Below, piece by piece: positions 24,970-36,273 of a stretch of 64,000 bases of DNA. The stretch's first letter is position 1. The number at the start of each line of letters is the position of its first letter. Origin of the DNA: Cucumis sativus (Eukaryota > Streptophyta > Magnoliopsida > Cucurbitales > Cucurbitaceae); contig NC_026660.2 in NCBI RefSeq assembly GCF_000004075.3, forward strand, positions 5,828,001-5,892,000. Reading direction: 5' to 3'. The position numbers and the translations under genes were made by a program. The notes under the pieces are model-generated. The model saw only the letters and a list, made by a program, of their open reading frames with translations. It searched no databases and was not told the DNA's origin.

Positions 24970-25420
24970 TGTTTTTTGGGAAGTACTGAAAACAGGAAAC
25001 CCATTAAAGATTATGTATTATGTATTGAATGAAGAAGGAAATGGAGAGATAAAATAAAAAGGAAGGCATTAATGGAGAAACAGTAATGACCTGAAGAAAA
25101 AGAAGAAGAGGGGAATAGGGGAATTGGAGAAGAAGAAGAAATGGATAACGAAGAGAGAGGGAATTGGAAGGAAGGTGTAATCCAAATACAAATAGGAAAG
25201 GAAATGAAGAAGAAGAGGAAGAAGAGGAAGAAGAGGAAGAAGGAGAAGGAGAGGGAAAGGGGAAAGGGGTGTGTGTGTGTGTGATAAGGAAGGAAGGGTT
25301 GAGATTAAAGAGTCAGAATGAGAAATTTGGCATTTTTTGGCAACCTTCTTTTTTCTTGGGTTCATATATTGGAGGAGTATTAATCCCTATTTTATCTATC
25401 TCTCTCTTATTTAAGAAAAA
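24970..25420 (-). promoter_or_regulatory. REC1 5' leader / promoter-proximal pyrimidine-rich tract
   Basis: Directly upstream of the REC1 start, the REC1 sense strand is almost pure CT from about 25290 to 25070: the plus strand reads GAAGAAGAGGAAGAAGAGG-like repeats with a (GT)n run at 25269-25283. Such CT-rich tracts are common in plant 5' leaders and core promoters. The transcription start was not located. Confidence 0.5.
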
Positions 25421-28400
25421 AATATTGTAAATAATAAAAACGTTAAATTCAAAATGTTTATTTGGGGAAATTTATTATAGAAAAATGAAAGAGAGTATAT
25501 TAAATTGATGTTAATGTTATTGTTATTATTTGGGTGGAAAAGAGAGGCATGGATGCAGCCATTTGAAAGGCAGAGATTAAGATATGGGATTGGGAGTGGG
25601 GGCCATCTACAACTAGAGAGCATAGCAGTGTGTGTTTCTTAAATTGTCTTAATTCTAATCACACTTCTAATCTTCTTTCTAAATTTTGCAAATCATCCAT
25701 TACCAACGTTTAATGTACTCAATGAAAACATAATTAAGTGTGCTATAAGTATAAATAATCGAATCTCGTACCTTTGAAATGGAATGTTAGGTTAATTATG
25801 ATTGAGTTAAACTTACTTTTACACATAATCCAACACGAATAGATAGTTGGACCCACGTGATAGAATTTCAAGTTTAATAATTAAGTTTTTCATATTATTT
25901 TTGTTTAATACTACGGTGTTTGTTTAAAACTTGTTATAGATATTTGGCATTTGACATTTGAATTATATTAAATTTTAATTATTAGTTACGTGTTGTGAAT
26001 AAGTTTAGATAAAATTTCAAGAACAACAAATTTTATAAAATATCTACCACATATAGCAAATTTTATAATTGATATGGTACAGTAATATAATCCAAAATTT
26101 TGTGATAGTTAGTAAATATTTTAATTTACTTTGCTATTTTTTTAAAAAAAAAATCTTATAAATTTAAGTATTTTAAATTAATAAGAATATACAAATAAAG
26201 TCAACACGAGTGTACGTTAACGAGACAGTGGTTATCAACCAGAGTTCAACTCAACTGACACATGTTATCCAATGACAATAGACCAATTTGTATTTAAATT
26301 AAAATACTTAAATACGATGACACGTAAATATCAATCGTCTTAAGTATTTAAATTATATATTTTTTTTATTCACATTCGTAAAAATATTCGTTAAATTTTG
26401 TTCGTAAACTAAATACATGTAGAATTTATAACAATGGAATAAATTTAAACTAGGAAGAATTATATTTTCATCTATTAGAAATAATGAAAATATTAAATGT
26501 GTTATTATTATTTAGTAATAATAACAATGAATATTTTATTATTGTTATTATTATTTAGTACAATAAGTTGATATAAAATAAAGGGTTGGTTTGACAAATA
26601 AATTTGTAATTTATAGATACTTTCATATGAAAATTTAATTTTCTTTTACTTCAAAATTCATTGAATAAAAATTTAAATGCATCTAATTAATTCACTATTT
26701 GTCTTACAGATAAACAAACAAAAGAGTTGTTGATATCCCTAACCACTATTGACATTAAGCACTTTTTCTCCATTTCAAGGCTAATTTGAGAGACAAAAAA
26801 ATTACATTGAATAATTATTTTCAATTTCATCTTTAATTTATTTTGTAATTTTCAAACTCATATTTATATACTAACAATATTTATAAAGGAGTAGGTAAAT
26901 TAGTATTTTTAACATTCCATTGAGTGAAAAGTATTTGATGAGTTAAAATCAATAATTTTTTTTTTCTCTCAAAACTACTAATTCAAAATTTCACCATATG
27001 TAAGAACTATGAAGTAGGTAGGTAGGGAGGTAGAGATTTGGGAGAGGGAGAGAGGCTTTCACAAAGTCTCATGATTTGGAACGACACATCCCAAGTTTAG
27101 ATTATATTTCCACCTGCATTGCATTGGTTAAACCATGACAAATGTAATATACAATACACTTTCACTTATTAATTATTTGATACGTTAGTAAATGATTTAT
27201 TAATCAATAACGTATTTACTGTGTGAATTTCACATCGTTTTGAAAAACTTACTAAATATAAATTTACTGACAGGGTATACAGATATTTTGTCGTTGTTTT
27301 AATTTTTTCAAAACACTTTGTAGAGTGAAGGGATTTATAGTAGTTGTTTTAAGTTTTATGTTATTGCACTACTACGTGTTTATGATAAATCGACACTTGA
27401 AATCAAGAAAACAAAAGGTATGGATGGAGTAAAATATGTCGTTCAAAATTTTTAAAAATACAGAAGTTTAGCAGAAAAAACACTACTTTCGGATTTGCAT
27501 GTTTTTTAACCAGACTGTCAAATGCTTTAATTTCATTTTCAACTAACTTATCTTCAAAATTAAACGTTTGAAAAGTTAAACCAAACACACATTCGAAACG
27601 CAAAACGTTAAAACTCGACATTTTGAATATAATTTAAACGAATTAAAAAAAAAATGAAAATGATGGGAAAATATGGAAGTAAAGAAAAATACAAAGGGAG
27701 AGATTGGTACATGTTTGGCATTGAATGTTTGAATTCCTTGACCAGGAATATGGATATCTCTGTTTCCTAACACGGCACTCACTTTTTTTCATTTTTTATT
27801 TCCTTTCTTTCTTTCAACTATTATTTTGTTTGTGATGAAATTTATTTTATTTTATGTGGTTCATAGTTTTCTAATTATAATTTCCCAATGGCATTATGCA
27901 AGAAAATTCATACATCTAACTTTAATTTTGCTTCCATTTTTCGTCCCACTATTTTGTATGTATCTACCAACAAAAAGGATAATCAATATCCAATGCCATA
28001 CATACATATATATGTATGTATTTGATTTTATCTTTCGTGCAAGTTTGATAAAATGAGTGATGTTTTTAATTTAAAATTTTGGTTGAGGTCAAATTATAGA
28101 AAATAGCTTTTGAATTCCTTTGCTTCTCTAATTCTTTTTCTTTTGTTTTAAAGGAATTCTTTTACGATTTTAAAGACATACATAGGAGTGATTTGCGAGA
28201 ATATTAAAATAATTTTTTGGTTGAAAATTGCCCTAGCAAATGTATTTAATCCATTAAAATCGATTTAATATTTGGAAGGATATAGTAAAACATAGAAAAA
28301 TGAATTAAAATAGGTGAAGCTTTTAAAATAGTAAAACAAATAAATATATTTACAAATTACAGTAAAATTTTGGATTCTATCCATTATAAAAACTAATAGA

Positions 28401-31400
28401 CTTTTATCGTTGTTTAATAATTTCATCGGTAGAAACAGTGTTTATCAATAATTATTATCGATGGAATCTAAAAATGTTGTTATATGTATTTTTTATAATT
28501 TCTCTTAAAATATTTACAAAATATATCATATTTTCATATCAATTGTTAATAAATTTTATTATTTTTAATACAATTTTTGTAAAAAAAAAATATTGTAAAT
28601 GACAAAACTGCTTTTTTTATATATAAAATATAACAAAATTTCATGTTCTATTAGTATTTATTATCAGTAAAATATGAAACTTTACTGTATTATATAAATA
28701 TTTTGGTTCATTTTATTATATTTAAAAATCATAGTTTTTCATATATTAACTGTTATTTCGGTTGAGTAATATATTTTCTTTTAAATTGTTTTCAGATATA
28801 GCAAAATAAATAAAATTATTTGTAAATCTATAAATATTACAAACCTCTCTGTTGCTAATAAACAATAACCTTTTGGTATATTATAAATATTTGTAACAGT
28901 TATGTCATTCAAAACCACAACTCTTTTACCAAAAATAGAGGAAGGAACAATGAATTAATAACAATCACAACCTACTAACTATGCAGTCATTCAACTCGAA
29001 ATTGTAGTGCTATATATCTACTTCATTAATTATCATAAAAGAAAAAAAAAGTACAAGCAAATTAGTTGACCAAGCATTGCCATTTAGCATTATAAATATG
29101 TTTCATTGATTAACATATACATATTTGTCACATTTGTAATAATGGAAGTATACTTTGTGAAATTTAAGCTCCATGGAAACACTTTTGAAAGATGAATTAA
29201 GTGCTTCTTTATTAACAATATTTTTTGAAATGTGCACTCAACTTTGTTTCCTTAGATTTTGAGTATATCATATGTATTTTATGAAATGCATTAATTGGTT
29301 TCCCTTAATGCTTTGTGACAACAATTTGAATTGAACCCTTTTTTACCCCAAAGTTTTTAATAATGCTTATAACTCTTGTATTTTTATTTGATAGGCAGAG
29401 CAAAGCCGTCTCAATTAAACACGAAAATCAACCTAACTTATCTAATATAAAACTTTTCCTATATGGACTCGTAATATTTGGTGAATATTAAAAGTTTGAG
29501 TAAATTAACGCATTTTTCTAAAATTATGAGTAAAAATAACATTTAAAGTTAAATATTAGAGGTTATTGTTAATGACGAAATTGTTGAAAATATTTAAGAA
29601 TATAGGAGAATTTCATATTATATGAATGACAGACATTGATGGTTTTATAAATGTGTATCCATATAACCTATAAACACCAATAGAAGTCGATAGAAGTCCA
29701 AAGAGTGATAGTTATAGATTTGAAATTTTGCTATACTATATAAATATTTTATTTTATTTTATTTTATTATATTTGAAAACACTCAACCTATTTCCTTCCA
29801 ATATTTAAAATACCCCAATTTTGTAAAGATTATAATTCACAATTCTTACAATTTTATTTGATAGACAATTATAATGCAATATAAAACTTGTACCATATGG
29901 ACTCGTAATATTTGAGTAAACAAACTTATTTCTTTAAAATTGAGAGTAAAAATAAAAGCCTTTATTTTTTTTTAAATAACAAAAGAATAGAATATTTCAC
30001 CAAATATTTATGAAAAAATCACTTTTATTTCAAAATTTTATATTTTTTTAAAAAAAACCTTTTAAAATTAAGTATTTCCTCTCTAAAAATATGAATGGAA
30101 AGGATTGTACGGACAAATAAATTAACAAACTGAATGGGGCGGCCATCGATTCTAATTGTTTTCTTATTTACCAAATAATTCGAATACACTTTTATTTAAT
30201 TGTTTGATTTTTTTTTTTTGAAATTTTCATTGTTCGTATAATTGCCGACCAATTCTTTTAAATCCAAAGTGCTTAAATGAGTGTCGGAAAGTGTAAAATA
30301 TTTTAAGTTACAAAAATATAAATTTATAATACTTTATCATCATATGAAATCCACAATTCTAATTGGTCAAAATCATCAATTACATTCGTAATTTAGGATA
30401 TGAAAAAGGTACGTTAAATTATAATTTCATCACTTATCTTATATTGTTCACTTTGAAGTTAAACTATTTTCTTCTAGCTAACGTGAGATTTTGCTCTTTT
30501 CAAAGTTTTGAGTAAAACCATCTTTTGCACGCTTAATCTCCTCCCACTTGAATACCGATTGATAAAGATAATGAATCCTTCACCCTTATCCACGATGATA
30601 TTATATTGCTCGTTTTGAACATAAACTTTACTTTCAAAACCACTTGGAAGAAAAACAGAGAACAATTGTTCTCATCTATAACATGTTATAGATTTCTCAC
30701 TTTCCAAATCAATACGAGACTTCAGTTACAATTTGTTGATGCACTTTTGCACCTAACAATTCATTTCTCGAACGTTTGAAGCTATTTTTTTTTTTAAAAT
30801 CTAAACAATAAAGTAAGGCGTAAGTTGATGTTTATTTTATTTAATACTAAAAAGGAAGAGAAGATTGAGTTTTTCTCTAGTCCATGGTTAAAAAATGGAC
30901 GAAACATCCACCCACAATAATAAATATAATGAACTTTGAGTTATTGGTTTTGGGCAAAAACAGACCTCATATGTTCTTTATAGTTTATACAGCACCAAAT
31001 ATTCTTTTGGCTTGAATTTCCCACTAATATTAATGGAAAAAGAGTTCCATCCAATCCAACACTTCAGAGAGACATCCATTTGTTTTGGGAGTGCTAGCTG
31101 AGTTGGTTCAAACAATCTAATCAACTTTTCTTTCCTTTTCTTTTGACATTTATATCAGAAGTCAAGCCTCACCTACAACATGACATTTTCTAAGAACTTT
31201 AATCGATGATATAATTTTTTTTGCAATGTTTTCTCTCTCTAATCTTTAAACTTTCATTCAAGAGCTACCGAGCTTGTTCTTGGATCAAGAAAGATTGAAT
31301 CTTCTCTGGATCTAAAAGGAAGAGTAGTCTTCTCTTCAATAATCTTCTAATAAGCCTTGTGTATGAATAATACAATTATTGATGTGTTGATTTGATTCTT

Positions 31401-31954
31401 AAATGAGATAAATAAAGTACAATTAGATCATAATACAAATGAATCACTTCAACTGATATATTCGCTTAGAGGAACGACTAGGAGAGGCAAATACTCACAA
31501 TTGTTCTCGTAACAAGGCTTTAATGAGGACATGAAAGTCCCCGCTTCAAACATGTGAGAATATCCATACACCAAAATCAGAAATATTCTGCTTTCTTGAA
31601 TCATCAGGTACTTATGCAATGCTCGTGTTCTTGATTTCGGTCCTAAACCATCCACTGGAACATTCTATCCAAGTTTTGCAATGTCAAGCTAGAGTTGAGC
31701 AGATATCAATATAGATTGTGCAAACTTAGATGCTTCAATAATTACCGCCACCTCCATCCGAGGCTGGAATGTAATCAAGATTTTTAGAAATTTGAGAAGT
31801 GTTGGAATTATAAACGGGCCCATATTGCGCCATTCATAAATGGGCTTTGGATTACATTCTTAAGATGAACCATGGTAGATAAATCACTAAGGGAATCTGC
31901 AATCATATATAGCACAAGAGAAGCAATCGTCTCAACTTCATGCTTGTTTCACCA
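24970..31954. other. 7 kb gene-poor AT-rich spacer
   Basis: Beyond the REC1 leader this interval is very AT-rich with stops in all frames. It holds diverged AT-repeat copies (about 28255-28750 and 29600-29790) and short inverted runs such as the TTATTATT / AATAATAA arms near 26500-26560. The stretch 31000-31950 probably includes the 3' untranslated region of the PPR gene. I support no coding gene here. Confidence 0.6.
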
Positions 31955-33415
31955 TTACGTTACCAACTTTGATCTTTTCTTATGCGTATTCAACAACCGA
32001 TCCATTAATCTATTGTATGTTGCAATATCAGGTATAAACTCCTTATCCAACATCTCCTCCACAAGCCGTTGCCCTTCCACCTTGTTGCCTTCCATTGTGT
32101 AACCAGAAACTAAAGTGTAGTATGTTTTGTTGTCTGGTTCGAACCCCTTGCTTGAAGCCAACAATCTCAACTTATTAGCTTCCACAGTCTTTCTCACATT
32201 GCATAGATCTTGAAGAAGGGAGTTAAAAGTCACACTGTCGGGAATCATACCTACTTCAAGCATTCTCTCTGTTACATTCATTGCATCATTCACTCTCCCC
32301 TCTTTCCTCAGTCCATCTATCAAAGTGGTGGAAGTAATGAAGCTGGGAACATTTCCTTCCATCCACAGCTCGTCAACAACTTCCATGGCTTTGCCTGCAT
32401 TCCCTTTGCCACAAAGCATTTCAACAACGCCATAGTAATCGTAATCCTTGGGCAATACTTGCTTCCTCGAAAAATCAAGCAAAATTTCACATGCCTCAAA
32501 AATCTTGCCTTCCCTACTGAGCCCATCCATTAAAATTTCACAGGTGACACTAGAGAATTTGCATCCCAGTTCAATCATCTCATAAGCCAGGGCAATCCCG
32601 TCCTCAAACTTCCTCTCCCTGAAGAACCCTTTAATCAGTGTATTGAAACTTATTACATTTGGGCTACAACCCTTTTCCCTCATCTCCTTAAACAACTCTA
32701 AAGCCTGTACAAACTGTGAATTGCGACAATACCCGCTAATCAAAATGTTAAAAGTGTACACATCAGGCTTAACCCGGTCACTAAGCATCCTACTGTAAAA
32801 CCCCAAGGCCTTGTCAAATCTACCAGACTTCACAAACCCATTGATCAAAATATTATAGACCACAACACTAGGCCTCCCATCAATCAATTTTCTCATGGAG
32901 TCGAAAGCAAAAACAGCCTCATCAAATTTCCTAGCTCTACAATAGGCACTAATGGAAAATTGAAAAATGGATTCTGTTTGAGGGCAAGAGAAAATACCAT
33001 CAGAGCAGGGGCAAGGAGAGGAGGCCAAGAACCTAAGAAGGGACGTGAGCTCAAAGAAACGATCTGTGGTCGCGAGGGTCCTGGCCATCCACGCAAAGGT
33101 AGAGTGATCATGGCGGAAGGAATCTATAGTGGAAGCCCAATTGAAGACATGGAAATCGTAGTGGGTGAATTTGGGGTGAAAATGAAGCTTGGATTTGAGA
33201 AAATGCAGGAGACTATTAGGTGTGAAGGGAAATGTGAGGTGGGATTTGAGGAAATGGAGGAGTTGATTGTAATGGTGCGGAGAAGAGAAGGATAAATTGA
33301 GAAGAGGGGCCACAGGGGTTTGAGGAGAAGGGGGCAAAATTGCATTGGGCAATGGAGAAGGGGGTGTTGGTTGAGGGGTTTGAAGCTTTCTCAGGATAGG
33401 TGGGAGCTTCTTCAT
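31955..33415 (-). CDS. P-type pentatricopeptide repeat protein
   Basis: Intronless gene of 486 residues. After an N-terminal Pro/Ser-rich leader and a block containing FNWASTIDSFRHDHSTFAWM, tandem 35-residue PPR motifs run from about residue 150 to 480. Typical motif starts are VVVYNILINGFVKSGRFDKA, DVYTFNILISGYCRNSQFVQ, NVISFNTLIKGF, DSVTFNSLLQDL and DIATYNRLMDRL. No E, DYW, SMR or RRM domain follows, so this is a P-class protein, a class that usually binds organelle RNA to stabilise, splice or aid translation. It resembles Arabidopsis At2g36240 as I recall it; the RNA target is unknown. The N-terminus may be an organelle targeting peptide. The chosen ATG at 33415 is the first in the frame. 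Confidence 0.93.
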   Translation of the reverse strand: MKKLPPILRKLQTPQPTPPSPLPNAILPPSPQTPVAPLLNLSFSSPHHYNQLLHFLKSHLTFPFTPNSLLHFLKSKLHFHPKFTHYDFHVFNWASTIDSFRHDHSTFAWMARTLATTDRFFELTSLLRFLASSPCPCSDGIFSCPQTESIFQFSISAYCRARKFDEAVFAFDSMRKLIDGRPSVVVYNILINGFVKSGRFDKALGFYSRMLSDRVKPDVYTFNILISGYCRNSQFVQALELFKEMREKGCSPNVISFNTLIKGFFRERKFEDGIALAYEMIELGCKFSSVTCEILMDGLSREGKIFEACEILLDFSRKQVLPKDYDYYGVVEMLCGKGNAGKAMEVVDELWMEGNVPSFITSTTLIDGLRKEGRVNDAMNVTERMLEVGMIPDSVTFNSLLQDLCNVRKTVEANKLRLLASSKGFEPDNKTYYTLVSGYTMEGNKVEGQRLVEEMLDKEFIPDIATYNRLMDRLLNTHKKRSKLVT

Positions 33416-36273
33416 TACAAATTAGAGCTCTGCAGAAACGGGGGAGACTGAGATCAATTAGCTCATATTGTTTTTAACAGAAAATTCTAATATGAACTAT
33501 ACAAAATCTATAAGAAGTAAGCAGTTCCCACATCAAGATTTAAAATTCATTTTCCTTCAAAAATCACAACTCTACCAAAATACCCTGATTGAAAACCTAC
33601 AGTTCTCAGTCCAAAATCCAATCCTCAAATAAATGTCAAAATCCTAGAAGCCTACACAATGAAAACAATGTTTATATGTGGAGACTACTGAGAGACTGTT
33701 CGTAAGGGATATTCTTAACCAAAATCAACTATAGACTTCAATCAAATACTACGAAACCAACCCATACATAACAATAAATGAGCTTCAATAGTTAGAATCT
33801 AATTCGAACACTTCACTTCAATGGTAAAGAAAACTAGAGCAATAATACTTGCTGCATTTTACCAAAAAGGAATCTGCACCTTGCTGGTTAGTGTTCAAAA
33901 GAGTCCAAACTTGCAATATCTGAATCTTATGGGTTGTAGCCAACAAACCAATTCAATTCAATCGCAGGACACTAATTCACCATCATTGATCGAACAAACT
34001 TATTTCCTCTAAGCCCTTTATGAAACCCATGACCCTTTTTTTACTATTAGGCCGACCCATGATGGTCAAAGTAAACTTTTTACATGTAGAAACAAACATT
34101 AATGCAAATGTGAAATGCCAACACATAAAAGAGCATAGGTTGTCTTGTTCCTGAAAGTAGTAGTTAGATGACTTGTAAAAGTCATTAATGTTCTTGTAGA
34201 CACTCAAATTATCCAACCATTCCTTTGATTCCAGAGAAAAGATCACTCTTTAACAACAATATCCAAAAAACTCGTCAACTTAAACTCAAGACCTATTATG
34301 TTATTACAATACCTATCTTCTTGTTTGGATTATTATATTAACAGAACATTCAAAAACCTAAAAAATAGTAAAAAAATTTCAATCCCTTGTCAACAAAATT
34401 CAATCCACATGAACTAAACAGCTACCCAACAACAACATTCAAAGCTCGCTGTAGATCTAAAGCACAAAAAAATGCAAAAGAACTGAAGAAGGATCAGTGT
34501 GAAGGTCATGATCAATGAAGAAAGAGTGGAAGCAGAAAGCAAATGTTTGAGGCAGAGGGAAATCCAAGTGTCGGGCGAAGTCTAGGTAAGCATCCAATGT
34601 TAGAATGCAACCCACGCCTTTTATTCAAACCCGTTATTGTTACCAACAAATTTCTTTAGAAGAGGTTGCGAAAGTCACAATGCGATGACTCTCACAAGGA
34701 CAGGGGCCCTCTTCCATTATTCCCCTTTCCCCTCAAACCTCAAACATTGTCTCTACCAACACAATCTTCCTTCTCAGACCTTTTACTTATTCAACATCAT
34801 ATCCTTGATGAGTTTAGAACGAACAAAACTTGTACACAGAAATCAGAACAGTGAATAAAATCATACATTGTAATGGAAATGAAGGGTAATTGCAAAATGT
34901 TGGAAGGAGTAGAGATTTGTTCAACAATACAAAAAAAAAAAAAAAAGAAAAGAGAAACTGTTGTGTTTAATGGGTTTGAGACCTACAGTAACGTAGAAAT
35001 GAAAAACCCACAAAAGCTTGAGGCTTTCGCCTCCTTATCTTCTTCTTTCTTCTTATTCCTCTCCTTGATTTCTTCTATCCATCTCTCTACATAACAACCA
35101 AAATCAAGACAGATGGAGAGAATGAGAGGTGGGCAGCGAGGTGAAGATGGAGACTTGGAGAGAATGGGCGGCAGAGGAAAGAAAATTAACCCTAGAGGCC
35201 TAAACTTGGGCGCCAACTTAATACCAATAGTAAGAGAGTATTCTAACCTTTTTTTTTTTTTCTTTCTTTTAGGTTTTATGGTATAATTAATGTAACTCAT
35301 GGATTTTTTTTCATCAGCTTTATTGGATCTCGACTAATATAAAACTGTACAAAATTGAATGATGTTTTCATAATTTAGTCTTTATCCAATGTTCCAATAA
35401 TTCATACAATTGTAATTTTGGGTCCAATTTGGAAAGATAATCAAAATAACAATTAAATAAACAAAAGTACGAGCAAATTTGTTTTAAAAATAACTTAAGA
35501 ATATAAACAAAAAAAAGTTATAAGGTGAAAGATACAATAGGTAGATAAATTTTGTTATCAAGTATGTTTTAAAGGAATCATTAGCTCAATGAACGTACCA
35601 AAAGACATTTAGAATCGACCATAGTCGGTTAAGTAAGATGTCGAACCAATCTCATGGGTAGGATTATGTCCATATGTTTTCCATCGTATGATGTGGCAGC
35701 TCACAGTAAACGAGTGAACGTGGCCTATGGAAATTGTGAACCATTTTGAAATTTGCTTAGAAAATCAACAAGTGGGTTAGAGTAGCGATAACGAACAGCA
35801 CAATAATGAATGGAAAGGGCGAAATAATGCAACAATTTACCAAAATCAAAACCTAACCAAATTTGGAAAGGCAAAAAGAACAAATAAAAACCCTTTCCCT
35901 TCCGTATCTTTCTTTTCCCTCGAAAAATTTCTCATTTTCTTCCCCTTCCAAATCCTCATCCATGGGTGAACCGTTTCGATTAGAAGAAGATCTCTCGACA
36001 AAATGGATTATGGAATTGAAAACCAAAGTTGTTCATATTAAGATTGCCGCTTCAGATCTCAATGCTACATGATTTCTTTCTCAATTCTTATCCCATTCAA
36101 CCACGCCGGATAATTCTCAAATCTTTCCTCGCCGTTGGATTTCCATCCCACCGTGCCCGGTGCCGCCGTTCCGCTTGTACTCTACCCGACCCGAGAGTGG
36201 TATGTATATATTTATATATATATATTGCCGCTGTTGGAGAATTAGGATGATGTCTTTGTTTTGACTAGTCACC
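33416..36273. other. Divergent intergenic region between PPR and UVSSA
   Basis: Contains the upstream regions of the two divergent genes. An A16-type run lies at about 34930-34945. A minus-strand 5'-leader-like patch lies at 35100-35280, reading CCTCTAGGGTTAATTTTC and CT-rich in sense. No conserved protein was recognised; a non-coding transcript is possible. Confidence 0.5.
35962..36072 (+). promoter_or_regulatory. Candidate upstream ORF in the UVSSA leader
   Basis: A 36-codon ORF starting MGEPFRLEEDLSTKW lies about 200 bp before the UVSSA start, in a CT-rich leader-like region (35880-36170). The context CCATGGGTG is a fair plant start. Whether it is transcribed with UVSSA is an inference; a possible donor GTATGTAT lies at about 36199. 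Confidence 0.35.

Noticed and set aside
24654-25004. Minus-strand ORF starting MGFLFS upstream of REC1
   Set aside because: Wrong frame for the first exon and it reads through an intron; [11 protein letters not shown] at 24969 matches the family N-terminus and splices in phase.
25164-25430. Glu-rich plus-strand ORF
   Set aside because: Low-complexity translation of the GAA/GAG tract at the REC1 leader; no recognisable domain.
30474-30665. 63-residue minus-strand ORF
   Set aside because: No splice context, no recognised family, isolated in an AT-rich spacer; possibly old transposon debris but I cannot support it.
31449-31655. 68-residue minus-strand ORF downstream of the PPR gene
   Set aside because: No recognisable domain; more likely 3' untranslated sequence.
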